Source of the DNA: Glandiceps talaboti
Lineage: Eukaryota > Hemichordata > Enteropneusta > Spengelidae
DNA length: 64,000 nt
Assembly: GCF_964340395.1 (NCBI RefSeq)
Contig: NC_135566.1
Location: 21,745,635-21,809,634 of the forward strand
Reading direction: 5' to 3'
The notes beneath the pieces were generated by a model. It was not told where the DNA came from and did no database searches. It saw only the letters and a list, made by a program, of their open reading frames with translations. The translations under genes and the position numbers were made by a program. Below, in pieces: positions 1-12,977 of this stretch (positions are counted from its first letter, which is position 1; each line of letters starts with the position of its first letter).

Positions 1-706
1 AATTTTAAGAGCAAGTCTTATAATCATTCATACCCATCACTTATAGTACTTCAAAACAGTCCTGGATGTAAAGACTTTGGCCAGTTTATTTCTACAACTA
101 TATCAGACAGATTAAAGTCTGGAGCACTATCAGTGTGAGGGAAAGTTGGAAAGGACCCACCACCACTATTAGTTATGCCTTTAAACCATGTATGTGCATT
201 GATATGAGATACCTGAGTCTCTGGATAAAATAGGAGGACTTCAAATTAGATCAATGGGTGGAAGTTACAAGATATCTAGAACAAGGAGATTTTTCACTTC
301 AAATGTGATGACAAAAGTTGGTATGACCATGTTAAAATATCACACGACAGAAAGCTTTTGGGTTTCAAATGTGCTGGGATTTGGTATGTGAGCAATACAC
401 AGTACCATTCGGGTGGAAATTATCTGCCTTTGTACATCACACCATAAGTACTGTATAACAAATTATGAAAGGTCCATAGGAGTGCCATGTATAAATAGAT
501 GAAAGGCATGGAGGCCCTTTAGCAGACAACAAGTAACACACCTGAGCCAAAAGGAATTAGTGGAAGTAGCAGTCTTTATACTGGCAAAATTGTGTGTTGA
601 CACAGGATATTTCCAAGCACTCAAGAAAAAATAATCAGTTCAGTTGTGCTAAAAGTGCATTAAAAGAATATATGAACTCCCGATATATGAGAGCCATGTA
701 TCAATG
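1..706. other. AT-rich DNA without recognisable gene
   Basis: No convincing long open frame, tRNA or tandem repeat was seen. It may be the eroded 5' part of the LINE remnant that follows at 707. Confidence 0.4.
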
Positions 707-799
707 AATGCAAATTTTACTCATCAAGAGATTGTTGCCGTTTTTGCACATGCAAAATCCGGGAAAAGTGTCGGCTATGACAATATTCCTGAGTTATAG
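707..799 (+). pseudogene. LINE reverse-transcriptase remnant
   Basis: One frame reads ANFTHQEIVAVFAHAKSGKS then VGYDNIPEL before a TAG. The K.GK..GYDNIP pattern is the start of the non-LTR reverse-transcriptase domain. Nothing of the downstream palm motifs follows in frame, so this is a short decayed piece. Confidence 0.5.
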
Positions 800-1474
800 T
801 TTTGAGGTATTGATGGTAAAGTGTATTTTGCATTGAAAGACATGGGAGCTAGGGAGAGTAGATTGTAATGCAATTATCAAATTTGGTTGGTAAAGTATCA
901 ATGTGAGACATTGTGACATTAGATATTGGTACTCGAGATGTATACTGAGTGGCCCTTACAAACTGGGTAGTTGGCTATGTTATGTTGTCTTTTCCCTTGG
1001 CTAAGAAGTAAAGGAAAGGAGTCATGAGAGTGGTGAAAAGTGTACACCTGGAGGGAGATATCTATGAATATTAGCAATACATGCGTGACTCTCATCCACC
1101 TACCTAAGGATAATATCACTTTGCTTGGCATTAGCACCATTTAACAACTCAGTCCAAATCTTGATTACAATACTATAGATAGTATCCTTTAAGCAAAGTG
1201 ATAAGGCTTTAAATACTATATAATCTCTTATGTCAACACAGTGCTCAAACTGAAGTTGGGCAACAAAAATGTTCACCTGGGACTATGCTTTGCACCTGCA
1301 GGCTTCAATTTTTTTTTCAAAGGTCACTTGTCAATGGACAAGAGAATTTTCAATTTCACTTCTGGTATAATAAATTGTTTGTCCTATCAAGATGTGACAT
1401 ATTGCACTTCTTTTTACACACCTGAGAATGTATTTCAAGTACATAATAAAAATAATAATAAAAATAATTATACT

Positions 1475-1692
1475 GGATAGTTCTCTAAGTAAACACTTAT
1501 CTGCCAAGAAATCCAGTGAGGGTCATCCCTCATGGATTCAGTGTTTGATAATGCAAGGGGAACCGGAGTACACGGGGAAACCTGCATTGTTCAGTAGAGT
1601 CAAACTAAACAACGAATGGTTTGAACCCCAACCACAGTGGTAAGAGGAAAGTGGTTTCACCACTCGGCACAACCGACAACCCCTGATTTTAA
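1475..1692 (-). mobile_element. tRNA-derived SINE, degraded copy
   Basis: On the minus strand the head reads like a tRNA promoter: GTGCCGAGTGG (A box) about 40 nt before GGGGTTCAAACC (B box). The body shares CCAGTGAGGG, ATCCCTCATGG and CAAACT motifs with the better copy near 6.5 kb. The low-coordinate side ends in an A/T-rich tract where the tail should be. Confidence 0.7.
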
Positions 1693-1849
1693 AGTTATAA
1701 ACAAACAAAACACTCTGAAGGTCTATCATTTGTGACAATCTTGTGTGTTTTTTCTATTTCCATCATTTTGCCTAAATGTGTGCTAGCCGATGTAAAATGA
1801 TGCCTTACTACTGAAACACATACACTTGTTTCTCGACATAAGTTTCAGA

Positions 1850-2040
1850 CTTATTGTCACCAAAATGATGCTTGCCTATAGTTCTTTTTTTTCAATATTA
1901 CTTGTAAACATGTTTTAAAAGAAATTGGCGTTATTTCAATTCTACAATGTGTCTGTGATAGACAGAAATTGGCTTGATTTTGATAATTAACCCTGAAGGT
2001 AAGGAAAGCAGGATTCAAACACTTGGAGTAAAAAAAAATT
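1850..2040 (+). repeat. interspersed repeat family E copy
   Basis: It shares GTGTCTGTGATAG, then AATTGGCTTGATTTTGATAA and ACCCTGAAGGT, with segments near 17.2, 18.7, 19.0 and 58.5 kb. No coding capacity; class unknown. Confidence 0.55.
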
Positions 2041-2134
2041 CCAAGGTTTTCCCTGGGTTTTCCATCAGTTTCCAGTGTACTTGTATTGATTGGGGTTATT
2101 TTCCAGGGGTGTTGACCATCAATATTTATTTTAT

Positions 2135-2225
2135 TGAATGACATCTAATTCTCTGACACGGATGAAAAGTAATTAACAAGGTCTCTCACAATATGTCACA
2201 ACACATTTTAAAGACAGTCAACACT
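2135..2225 (+). repeat. interspersed repeat family C, 5' fragment
   Basis: It matches 53,905-53,995 (GACATCTAATT.TCTGA, ATTAACAAGG, ATGTCACAA.ACATTT.AAAGACA). A further fragment near 2,620-2,690 resembles 54,035-54,075. Confidence 0.55.
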
Positions 2226-2739
2226 GCAGCTGTTGGTTTAAAAAACAAAACCGTCATAGCCATTAGAATAACATTGTTCATTTTCAAATCAGCCAAATGG
2301 AAAAGTCATTAGCCACAAACTTTAAACATTGAAAATATTAATTTGTTTGTCTATATATTTCTCTTAATGTCTGTCTTATTATTTTAGTCCTATGAGTCAA
2401 TACTGTGATACTATTTTATCACCATCAAAATCTTGACTATCATGTTCACTCATTGTAGGTCCCAATAAGCTTATCCCTACCAACATTAAATCAACCAATT
2501 CATCACAATCTTTCCAACTACATTACTTTGAGCAATATATTGATCAAGTGTAACTTTTGTCATGTTTTATTACATCAGTTTTCCTGCACACTGAAATCGA
2601 CTGTACACCTCCATTTTTACTCTGAGCTGTACAGAGAGACTTCTGTTCTACCCCTAAGTAGTAGTTTCATTCAGCTGTAGATGGAATGTACTGAAACTTA
2701 TGAGTGGTTACTCTGATGGTAGCAAAACACCAATGCTAC

Positions 2740-3440
2740 AGGAGACAATTCAACAACTCGTGCAAACGAACTAAATGCATTCTATAACAGGTTTGATTGC
2801 TATGTTTTCTCTTTCGAGCATAGCAATCAGGAATGAACTGAGAGCAGCGTCCTCAAATATCACTGATGGCGACCGTCTCTCGACCGACAAGGAAGAGGTG
2901 CTTCGGGTGCTCCAGTGTGCTCCCAAACAAAGCGTCGGGGCCTGATAATTTTACTCACTGTGTTCTGAACTTGTGCGCTGATCAACTTGCTCGTATTCTG
3001 TCTGTCATATTCAATTTGTGCTTTCAACATGACTTAGCTCCGATGTCATGGAAAACTTCTCATATTGTTCCTGTCCCAAAGAAAGCTGTGATATCATCAA
3101 TGAACGATCTTAGACCAGTTGCGTTGACGTCTGCCGTTATGCAAGTCTGTGAACGAGTAGTTTTACAAATAAGTTAATAGTTATAGTCTCTGATTTTATT
3201 GACCCATTACAGTTTGCCTATCGTAAGAACAGGGGTATAGAAGGATGTGATGTTACATGTTTTAAATAATGTATATTCTCATTCAGAAAAACCTGGAAGT
3301 TCAATCAGATTAATGTTCTTTGACTTTTCAAGTGCTTTTAACACTATACAGCCACATCTTATCGTTTGGAAACTTTTAGCAATGAACTTGTCACCTTCAA
3401 CTGTACATTGAACTTTTAATTACCTTACGAATAGACCACA
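2740..3440 (+). pseudogene. LINE reverse-transcriptase fragment (CR1/L2/jockey-like)
   Basis: Three pieces in shifted frames follow the order of a non-LTR polymerase: NELNAFYNRFD (pre-RT); KASGPDNF...CADQLARILSVIFNLCF...WKTSHIVPVPKK...MNDLRPVALTSAVMQVCERVVL at 2,920-3,170; then LQFAYRKNRGIE and MFFDFSSAFNTIQP at 3,200-3,350, the latter carrying the first catalytic aspartate. It stops after STVH.TFNYLTNRP near 3,440, before the YADD block. Frameshifts and missing ends make it non-functional. Confidence 0.85.
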
Positions 3441-4375
3441 GCATTAGCATTTTCGCCTTGATGTGCAGAGGTGACAAATATCCAAGTGGGTCCTTTAGCG
3501 ATGCAACGCGTTTGATGAGATAAGAAATCACTTCAAATCAACTACCAAACAAATGTAACCTTATTCATTTAGAGGGGTTGAAGTTAAGAAATAAAACTTA
3601 GGAAGTAAATAGTAACACCTCAACCATTAGCAGTAAAAAACAAGACCAACGAAATTGAACAAATATATTTGACTTGAAGTTCAGCATACACATGAAAGCA
3701 CACATGGAATGAACAATTGCAAATAAATGATTCAGAATTGGAAGATGAAAAGAACACATGTACTTCTAATGTGACAATGTGAAATGAGACAAATGGAACT
3801 AAATGATTCAAATACTGTGAATTAATGCACACAAATATGAAAAGAAATAAATGACGTTTAAAGAATTTAGAGACATCTAACATAGTATACCTTTAATGTT
3901 GTGTGATGAATTGCCAATAAATGAATATTTCCCGATCATAACATCACAATTACTCAGCGTCAGGCCTGACTACACAATCATTCACTCAATCGTACTGAAC
4001 CCTCAAACATACTTTTAACAGAAAATAACCCCAACTAAAAATACGTTAGTTAAACTCTATAAAACAGCATATTCATCATAGCAACTCCAAGGGTAAAATA
4101 ATAAGGCAAAGTATGAAAATAATTTGGTTGGATACAAGGTTCACAATATTATAAGTTATGATGACAACTTTCTAAGAATTGGTGAGAAAACTTCAAGGCC
4201 ACATGAGGACAAATGTACATGCATTTTGACTTCATTTCAGAGTTCATAATGAAAATTACAAAAAAAATTCTGAATGGAAATACATGTAAGGCGAAATAAA
4301 AAAAAATTGTGTGGTTCCGATTACATTCAATGTTAAAATAGTTGGGTTGGTAGATTTTTTATTTTATTGTCTTGT
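3441..4375. other. AT-rich DNA without recognisable gene
   Basis: No long open frame, RNA gene or tandem repeat noted. Confidence 0.4.
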
Positions 4376-4377
4376 AT

Positions 4378-4625
4378 TTTTTTCATGTGTGAGTGTCTAG
4401 TTCAGGTTTTCCATTGTTTTCCAAATGGTCTCTGTGTTGTTTATTTCTTTCTATCAGATGTACAGCCATTACAGATTGGAAGAATAGGTTTATATTGTTT
4501 TTTAAGTTGGTGTCAGTTTCCGCACCCACTATTTCTTGCGAGACTTCACGATTTTCGCGACTTCGTTCAAATACGTAAAAAAAGGTACGGGTCGGCGTGA
4601 AAATCTTAGTGGGGTCGGGTAACTA
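4378..4625 (-). repeat. interspersed repeat family F copy
   Basis: The minus strand matches 59,665-59,893 on the plus strand. Shared stretches read GTTAC..GACCCCAC at one end and CTAGACACTCACACATGAAA at the other. Both give similar peptides (CEVSQE, CNGC.SDRKK, TQRPFGK), but this copy has in-frame stops. It could be a dispersed element or a duplicated pseudogene. Confidence 0.6.
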
Positions 4626-4984
4626 AAGCCGATTTCATAAGTTTGAGGTCATTAGCATTTGTAACGACCGAGCGAATGCACAACATCTGGATTAAGCTAA
4701 TTTAGTCAATGGTTACGCAAGCAGCCTCGTTCACGATAATATGAAGAACGTTAGTCCTATAAACTTCTGATATACTATCATAAGATTGAAAATTGTTATT
4801 TCAAATTAAGTCTGTAACCTTTAAGTTTAGAAACACTAGTTTTTCCAGTTCGGTTATCCGTTTCAGCACCTCCAATAATCATAATATTAATATATTGAAC
4901 GAATGTGGCTGTTTATCTTAGTATTACCCAATAAGCAACAGGTAGAATGGTATATAAACAGCTGTTTTCGCATTCTATACACCC

Positions 4985-5285
4985 TAGTCTAAATCATAAA
5001 TGACCACATACTCCCTACTTTACCCTATGGAGGATATGAAGATATAATGCTAACATTGTGTGTCCAAGTTTGAACCTCTTTCTAAATGTAGATAAACATG
5101 GTTCTACACCCCCCCCAGTCTATATGACCACATACTCCCTACTTTACCCCATGGAGGATACACAGATCTATAATGCCAATGTGTGTCCAAGTTTGGACCC
5201 CTCTCTAAATGTGGATAAACACAGTTCTATAGCCCCAATCTAAAAGAGCATATATCCCCTTCTTTACCCATGGAAAGTATAAAGG
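4985..5285. repeat. tandem repeat, about 120 bp x 2.5
   Basis: Three successive blocks share ACTCCCTACTTTACCC, ATGGAGGATA, GTGTGTCCAAGTTTG and ATAAACA.GGTTCTA, the last one partial. Confidence 0.75.
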
Positions 5286-5486
5286 TAACATATTGTGATG
5301 TGTGAAGATATTTCACTGGCTACGTAATTTAGTATGAAAAGTGCTACTGAGTCTGCTGGTCAAAGGTGTTGGTAAACAAGATGTGTGAACATGGTCACAC
5401 GAGGACAAACATGGACAAAGATGGTACTTTAACCATGTTTACCACATGGTTTACCCACCCTGTTAAATCTCACTTTTTGTACAGTG

Positions 5487-6215
5487 TAGCATTGATCATG
5501 TAATATTTGAGTCACAGGATTCATCAATCAAATTCAGACATATCCGGTAAAACAAACAAAAAATAAAGTATGTCTCCCATTATTATATGGTTTCATCTCA
5601 ATATATTTAAAAGCCACTTAAAGCAGATTTTTTCCAAAGAAAAACATCATTTTAGATACAAAATTATGGGCTCTGAATAACTGAATATGTTCATCACTTG
5701 CATCGCAAATGTTTATATATGGTGCTCCGTGTTGCTGCAAGTCCCGATTTCTCAATTCAACTCAATGATTTAGGAATATTACTGTACTAACAAACATTAA
5801 AATGTAGTTATTCTTTTAAAACATTTAAAACAAATTTCAATTATCGACAATATAAATGTCATACTTCTACAACCCAGAAATTCAACTGCACTATGTATAT
5901 GTCATCAGTGGTCCGTAAAAACGTCGAACTTCCAAATTGCGTAATAATTTCTAGGGGTACAGTGCAGTGATGCCTTGGTACATGTTACAATGTTATGATA
6001 CTAACAGACCTACTCTTACAATATTGCAATGCATGGCTATGTTATGTTGCCGATATGATGACCGGAGTATGGTAGCAATTATATACATAGTATGCAAGAT
6101 CAAAACAAATATGGCAGCACCAAGCATGAACTGTAGACACACAAAGTATATCATAGAACGATCCTTTGACTTTCTGGGGCTATCAAAAAATGACAATGAC
6201 AAAATTCATGACATC
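5487..6215 (+). repeat. interspersed repeat family C copy
   Basis: It aligns by eye with 54,080-54,800 and with 21,930-22,520. Shared blocks include GCATTGATCATGT, GATTTCTCAA.TCAA, ATTTAGGAAT.TTACTGTACT, CAACCC.GAAATT and GAACGATC..TTGACT.TCTGG. Weak peptide similarity remains near the 3' end (KI.TN.AAP, ..ERS.D.LGL), too little to name a protein. Confidence 0.7.
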
Positions 6216-6365
6216 ATTATTTGACAACATACAGAATAGTGTCAACTCATTGGAGATAATGTGTATCTGGTGTATGTACCTAAATACTTATAATATGTTT
6301 TAAATGGCCACTGCAATTCTATTTTTCACTTTTCATCAAACCAATAAAAAATAGCCACTTAACAC

Positions 6366-6657
6366 ATTTTTTTTAATTTATTTATTTGTTCAGGCAAACC
6401 AACGGGCATAAAGCCCATTTACAGGCACCTTTAAACACTTGTCCAAGAAGTCCAGTGAGGGCCATCCCTCATGGGTTCAGTGTTAATGCGGGAGGAAACC
6501 GGAGAACCCAGGGAAAACCTGCGTTGTTCGGTAGTCAAACTGAACGACACTCTTCTTACTTACAGCGTGGTAAATTTTAATCGAACCCTGAATGGGGTTC
6601 GAACCCCGACCGCAGTGGTAAGAGGCAAGTGGTTTAACCATTTGGCCACCGACAACC
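6366..6657 (-). mobile_element. tRNA-derived SINE
   Basis: On the minus strand it begins GGTTGTCGGTGGCC with an A box TGGCCAAATGGTTAAACC (6,631-6,648) and a B box GGTTCGAACCCC (6,594-6,607), spacing typical of a tRNA-Leu/Ser-like head. The body has CCGGAGAACCCAGGGAAAAC and CCAGTGAGGGCCATCCC in plus orientation. It ends at low coordinate in an A-rich tail, seen as poly-T near 6,370. A SINE like this would be transcribed by RNA polymerase III and moved by a partner LINE. Confidence 0.82.
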
Positions 6658-7040
6658 ACAACCATTTCTATAGCACTGAGGAGAAAAAAGTGACCACGAA
6701 TAGTGAAAATCTAGTTAGAAATTATGCTGCTTCCACATCCATGACACCCTCTGCTGAGCGAGAATTTATATTTGCATATGAAAGCATTCCTGTTATGTCA
6801 TCATAGTAGGAACACATAACCTTGAACTTCACCTTCCTAACATGCATTGCTATGGAGGCTCGGTCACAACAAGTTCTAGAAATTGTATCTTTCGAACGGG
6901 GCGGCGAATGTTCGTCAGATTTTTCAAGTGAAGAGGTGACAACTTGCAGTAAATCAACATTTAATCATACATTCCTTTCATTAGGGGGCAGTATGAACAT
7001 ATTACATGTATTGTAAAGAAAGAAATAGAATTGCAGTGGC

Positions 7041-9093
7041 CCTTTAATGGTACAATAGGTGGAGTGTTCACCATTACCTATATAGTTGTATATAATATGT
7101 ATTAATGGTACAATAGGTGGAGTATTCACCCTTACCTAAATACTTGTATATATAATATGTATTAATGGTACAATAGGTGGAGTGTTCACCCTTACCTAAA
7201 TACTTGACTGTATATAATATGTATTAATGGTACAATAGGTGGAGTATTCACCCTTATCTAAATACTTGTATATAATATGTATTAATGGTCCAATAGATGG
7301 AGTGTTCACCCTTACCTAAATACTTGTATATAATATGTATTAATGGTACAATAGGTGGAGTGTTCACCATTACCTATATACTTGTATATAATTTGTATTA
7401 ATGGTACAATAGGTGTAGTGTTCACCCTTACCTAAATACTTGTATATAATATGTATTAATGGTACAACAGGTGGAGTATTCACTCTTACCTAAATACTTG
7501 TATATAATATGTATTAATGGTACAATAGGTGGAGTATTCACCCTTACCTATATACTTGTATACAATATGTATTAATGGTACAATAGGTGGAGTGTTCACC
7601 CTTACCTAAATACTTGTATATAATATGTATTAATGGTACAATAGGTGGAGTGTTCACCCTTATCTAAATACTTGTATATAATATGTATTAATGGTACAAG
7701 AGGTGGAGTATTCACCCTTATCTAAATACTTGTATATAATATATATTAATGGTACAATAGGTGTAGTATTCACCCTTATCTAAATACTTGTATATAATAT
7801 GTATTAATGGTACAATAGGTGTAGTATTCACCCTTATCTAAATACTTGTATATAATATGTATTAATGGTACAAGAGGTGGAGTATTCACCCTTACCTAAA
7901 TACTTGTATATATAATATGTATTAATGGTACAATAGGTGGAGTGTTCACCCTTACCTAAATACTTGTATATAATATGTATTAATGGTACAATAGGTGGAG
8001 TGTTCACCCTTACCTAAATACTTGTATATAATATGTATTAATGGTACAATAGGTGGAGTGTTCACCCTTACCTAAATACTTGTATATAATATGTATTAAT
8101 GGTACAATAGGTGGAGTGTTCACCCTTACCTAAATACTTGTATATAATATGTATTAATGGTACAATAGGTGTAGTGTTCACCCTTACCTAAATACTTGTA
8201 TATAATATGTATTAATGGTACAATAGGTGTAGTGTTCACCCTTACCTAAATACTTGTATATGATATGTATTAATGGTACAATAGGTGTAGTGTTCACCCT
8301 TACCTATATACTTGTATATAATATGTATTAATGGTACAACAGGTGTAGCGTTCACCCTTACCTAAATACTTGTATATAATATGTATTAATGGTACAATAG
8401 GTGGAGTGTTCACCCTTACCTAAATACTTGTATATAATATGCATTAATGGTACAACAGGTGTAGTGTTCACCCTTACCTAAATACTTGTATATAATATGT
8501 ATTAATGGTACAATAGGTGGAGTGTTCACCCTTACCTAAATACTTGTATATAATATGTATTAATGGTACAATAGGTGTAGTGTTCACCCTTACCTAAATA
8601 CTTGTATATAATATGTATTAATGGTACAATAGGTGTAGTGTTCACCCTTACCTAAATACTTGTATATAATATGTATTAATGGTACAATAGGTGTAGTGTT
8701 CACCCTTACCTAAATACTTGTATATAATATGTATTAATGGTACAACAGGTGGAGTATTCACCCTTACCTACAATGTATATACTTGTATATAATATGTATT
8801 AATGGTACAATAGGTGGAGTGTTCACCCTTACCTATATACTTGTATATAATATGTATTAATGGTACAATAGGTGGAGTGTTCACCCTTACCTAAATACTT
8901 GTATATAATATGTATTAATGGTACAACAGGTGGAGTATTCACCCTTACCTACAATGTATATACTTGTATATAATATGTATTAATGGTACAATAGGTGGAG
9001 TGTTCACCCTTACCTATATACTTGTATATAATATGTATTAATGGTACAATAGGTGGAGTATTCACCCTTACCTATATACTTATATACGATTTA
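7041..9093. repeat. 58-bp minisatellite, about 35 copies
   Basis: Unit: TACTTGTATATAATATGTAT, then TAATGGTACAATAGGTGGAG, then TGTTCACCCTTACCTAAA. Copies differ at few sites (GGTGG/GGTGT, GTG/GTA, CAATAG/CAACAG), and two late copies carry an insert ACAATGTATA. A GGTG...CACC inverted pair lies in each unit. The length is not a multiple of three and frames are closed. Confidence 0.97.
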
Positions 9094-9684
9094 TAATAGA
9101 TTAAAAAATATAATATTTGCCAATATAATGCCTATAGTTCTCCTGAAAGTGTTTAATCATAGCAAGTAGACTCCTACAGTAAACTGTAAATTCAAAAAGT
9201 TATTTCAGTATATGTTTGTATTCTAAGGAACAGCTTGAATCTAACCAAAACACTCCTGAGCAATACTGCAACCTAATCAAAATGTTAAAAGTTTCCTTTA
9301 GATAATTAATTTATAGTTTTGTTCAGTTGTACATGTCGTCAATAATTAAGTTGGGAAATATTGATTAATTATGTCTATGAGCTCCTGCCCATCTAATATA
9401 TTAGGGCAGCCTACAGTGCTTATCATAATTTATGCAGCCTGTCTGGGTCAGCTGCGAATAGGTATAATGCATTCAGTAATATTTAGTCTGGAGACTGTAG
9501 CAGGAAGTACCAGTGGGTCTTATATTTTGACAAAATGGAAGATCACAAGTCATTAGTCAATAGAACCATCACTTGACACTTCAAATTCACCTGGACAGAC
9601 TGTGATGAGCTTTTCCTTACTTATATGCAATGTTATATTGGTTCATCCAAATACTTTTCTGACAGACTGCCATATCAAACCTAA
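9094..9684. other. unassigned AT-rich spacer
   Basis: No recognisable gene or repeat between the satellite and the family A fragment. Confidence 0.4.
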
Positions 9685-9811
9685 ACAAGTCATTGAGAAT
9701 GACATAGTCCCTGCTATAATTGGGTTTTAAGGAATTATCACTACTCTGATCACGCAACAACATTTGTGAACCTAAAACAAACAGACTTAGATATGTTGTG
9801 TGTGCTTGTTA
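9685..9811 (-). mobile_element. family A (Helentron-like) terminal fragment
   Basis: It carries the hairpin end ACAAGTCATTGAGAATGAC and the inner CATAGTCCC..CTATAATTGGG block, plus about 70 bp more. It is nearly identical to 55,645-55,771 and is truncated next to a family B copy. Confidence 0.8.
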
Positions 9812-11072
9812 TGTATTTGCTATGGACATGGTGTTGTTGCTAGGCTTATTTGTATATATTTCTGAATGTTTATTCATTTGTCAATTAATCCTTGTTGTTA
9901 GCAATGCATTACACAACATTAATAAGGTGCTACTATGGGTATGGTCTTATTGCCAGGCATATTTGCATTCAATTTTTGAATGTTTATTCACTTGCCTGCC
10001 CATCTCTGTTTTGGTTGACTGTTGACTGTGTCAAAATATGTTGGACAATATCTGTAGAATAACTCCTCCAGAAACATTCCATTTCAGCTAAATTCACCTA
10101 GCAGTTTTCGAGATACAAGTTTGGACTAAAATTGCCAACTGCCTATTTGTGTGTGTGCTACCAGTACCTATATTTTGCTTGTGTTATTTCATTAAAAAAA
10201 CATACTGTATGAACTGTAAAAAGAATTGTTACACATGATTGGCACCCTATCTTTTCTGGTCTGGTAGTAAATTTGAGCCCTTCACTTGATGAGATTGCAT
10301 TTACAAAGCTTAGACAGTCAAGGGGTCGAAATAGAAATATTTTTAACATGTGTGCACCTTGACTTTGGAATTTACCTGCACACAATGTACACACAATATT
10401 TTTCAGTTAAATTTGTCCTATTATATATTAAATTATTGCAATAAGTAATGCTAGGATTCAATCTTTTGTTCAGCCTGGCCAGCAGTACTCAACTTCTTTT
10501 ATCTATTCTTGATGATGGATCTTTCAGCAGGACCAAAATGCAGAATTAAAAGGTTTTAAATTCAACGTCATTGGGAGTAAGTTCATATCAGTTATACTGC
10601 ACTAACAATAGAATAATATTTTTGAGATTTAATTTTTGACCAAAATTCACATTTTACACCTAATTTGCTTATTACTGATGAGATCCTTATATGTTTAATA
10701 TTGCTTCATCTGTGCACCCCCACATACATCCTCGTTAAATTTCAGCCAAATCTGCTCCCTAGTTTTGGAATTAAAGATTTTTGACCAAAAAGACACATTT
10801 TTAGCCCTTATTTGCATATTACTGATGGCATCATCATGTCATGAACAAATATTAATTTACTCTACCCTAAGACTGTTCCCACCAAATTTCAGGCAAATCT
10901 GCTCAGTGGTTTTAGAGCTTAAGTTTTTTGACCAAAAATGACATTTTTTGACCTAAAACGCACATTTCTGATGCAATCATTTTCATTTGAACAATTTCTT
11001 AACGAGACACCCAAAGTAACATGGCCACCAAATATCAAAGTAATTGGTCCAGCAGTTTTTGACTTTAAGTTG

Positions 11073-11121
<49 letters not shown>

Positions 11122-11167
11122 CAATGCCTATAGCACTACTGAACCTTATCAGTTCAATTGTGCTAAA
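9812..11167 (+). mobile_element. family B element, copy 1, interrupted
   Basis: The left part (9,812-10,135) has the repeats GCTATGG.CATGGT.TTGTTGCTAGG and TTTGAATGTTTATTCA. The right part (10,615-11,167) has the TTTTGACCAAAA blocks, a (CA)n run (11,076-11,119) and the hairpin end TAGCACTACTGAAC...GTTCAATTGTGCTA. About 480 bp between (10,136-10,614) is foreign to the family; part of it near 10,350 resembles the left edge of the 13.1 kb element. Confidence 0.8.
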
Positions 11168-11471
11168 AAGCAATGCCATAAGACACTTTGTCAATGAAGA
11201 GTACACAATGAATTAAGCTGAATTGAGGTACTAACTGCTGAAATATGTGTCATTAACACTGACAACAATGTTGTTGTGAACATAGTGCATATTTCCACAA
11301 CTATCAAAGGGTGAAATGTGGCAACACGACATTTGCACATGCCATACTTATGATCCTATCAAAAATTGCCAATTTGAATGCCTCATATTTGACAAGCAGT
11401 CTCAAGTCTCAAACTTCAAAGATAACAAGGTTCCATGCATTCATTTACTTCTGCATTTCCAATAAGTAAAT

Positions 11472-12977
11472 CATAGACCCTCCACCAACGGGGTATGCAA
11501 CTACATCATTTCCACTGAAACGAACTCTGTTTGCATACATTAAGTTTAATTAATCCTGTTACTATAGCAGTAATGAAGACTTCCTTCAAGAGTGTAAAAA
11601 CCTCATGATGCTACATAAATCACATGTAAAATCTCGAAAAAGATGAGAAGAGATTATACGCGGTTATGCTTATTTATGTTGATGACCACAACACATCATG
11701 GTATGGCATCTTCCCATGTCTTTGACGACAATTTTGATTTTTGTCAGCTCTGTATACACAAGGAAGGACTTGATAATTGAACAAGAGTGGGCATGAAACC
11801 ATACAAAATCATGTAAATGATAATGTACAATTATGATGAAAATATGTAATTTCCTTATACGAAGACATGCCAACAGTGGCCGACACATGCAACAAGCATG
11901 AGAAAGGCTGGAAGTTTAGATACAAATCTATAATTCTGTCATTTTTTCCGCGACTATTGCGCGAGACATTTTGAAATCTATGCATGCCTCTAGAATTTGA
12001 AGAATGATGTACAATTTTGTGAAACACATCGTCGATCGAACTGGTATGTCTATAAATTTTGTACATTTCTACAATGCCATGTATTTTTATGCCATTTTAA
12101 TAGCCCTGCATAACACCGGCACATGTACTACGCTCAAGAACATAACAGATTTGCACTTTTCAAATCAAAGAAGACATAATGGGTTACAATTCATTCAAAT
12201 ATTAAAATTGAGCCACAACTTGAAAGGTAATCTGCGTAAATACAATCTCTCAAGTCAAAGTTGGAGTACTTCTCATTTTCTCAGTTAGTTCGGTCATGGT
12301 TCATCTGAGAATGATGTAAAGTTTCAAATTCAATTGGCTAGCAACCAGAAATTTGAAGTCTAGTACTCGTTTTGAAATCGTTTCGGAGACATGTTTTTGA
12401 CGAAATGTATCGTGAATATATCAACCACGACAACAGAGGTAAAATGGCAACCACGCATTGGATGTTTACATTTTATTTTGATGTAGTTACGATAACACGC
12501 CTAATCCTGATCAATGAAGGCAGCCTAAAATATTAACATGTGATAAAAAGCATCAATAAATAGACTCAAAACTTCAAGAATCATTTCTGACAGAGAAATC
12601 CAGTAACAACCCTAATGAACGAAACACTGTACTCAAAGCATACTGCAACAATCGCAAACAATGGACAGCTTACGTGATCTATTCTTCTTTTCACACCAGA
12701 GAACAACAAAATACACGACAAGACTATGTATGATTACCTAAAATACTATATATCTTGTTGGGTCTTCAACCAGTTATAAACTTCGAAATGGTCAGAAAAT
12801 TTAGTGAAAAACATGTCGGATAGCTAGCAACTATCATTGAGTCACAGTGACTGTAAACAACTCAGAAATGGACAGGAAATGCTTATGTAGCTTAATGTAT
12901 GCAAACAAACATCATACAATAAACATTTAGAGATCCTTTGATGTGTATCCTGTTGCAGTGTTGGTGGAGGGTCTATG
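11472..12977. mobile_element. DNA transposon with 18-bp terminal inverted repeats
   Basis: The ends are perfect inverted copies of CATAGACCCTCCACCAAC and are flanked by the 7-bp direct repeat AGTAAAT (11,465-11,471 and 12,978-12,984). A subterminal inverted pair TTTGCATACATTAAG / CTTAATGTATGCAAA lies about 50-100 bp inside. No transposase was recognised in the 1.5 kb interior, so it is a non-autonomous element. P- or hAT-like by the CA...TG ends; the 7-bp duplication is unusual for hAT. Confidence 0.85.

Noticed and set aside
6594-6657. tRNA gene on the minus strand
   Set aside because: A and B boxes are present, but the cloverleaf is incomplete and it is fused to a SINE body and tail; another copy exists near 1.6 kb.
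7041-9093. Regularly spaced repeats resembling a CRISPR array
   Set aside because: Units are contiguous 58-bp tandem copies without unique spacers, in a genome with introns and LINEs.
10919-11216. Opposed frames of over 90 codons around 11.1 kb
   Set aside because: They run through the CA microsatellite and family B end; no protein family recognised.
12004-12288. 94-codon frame inside the 11.5 kb transposon
   Set aside because: Composition is ordinary AT-rich sequence and no transposase motif is present.
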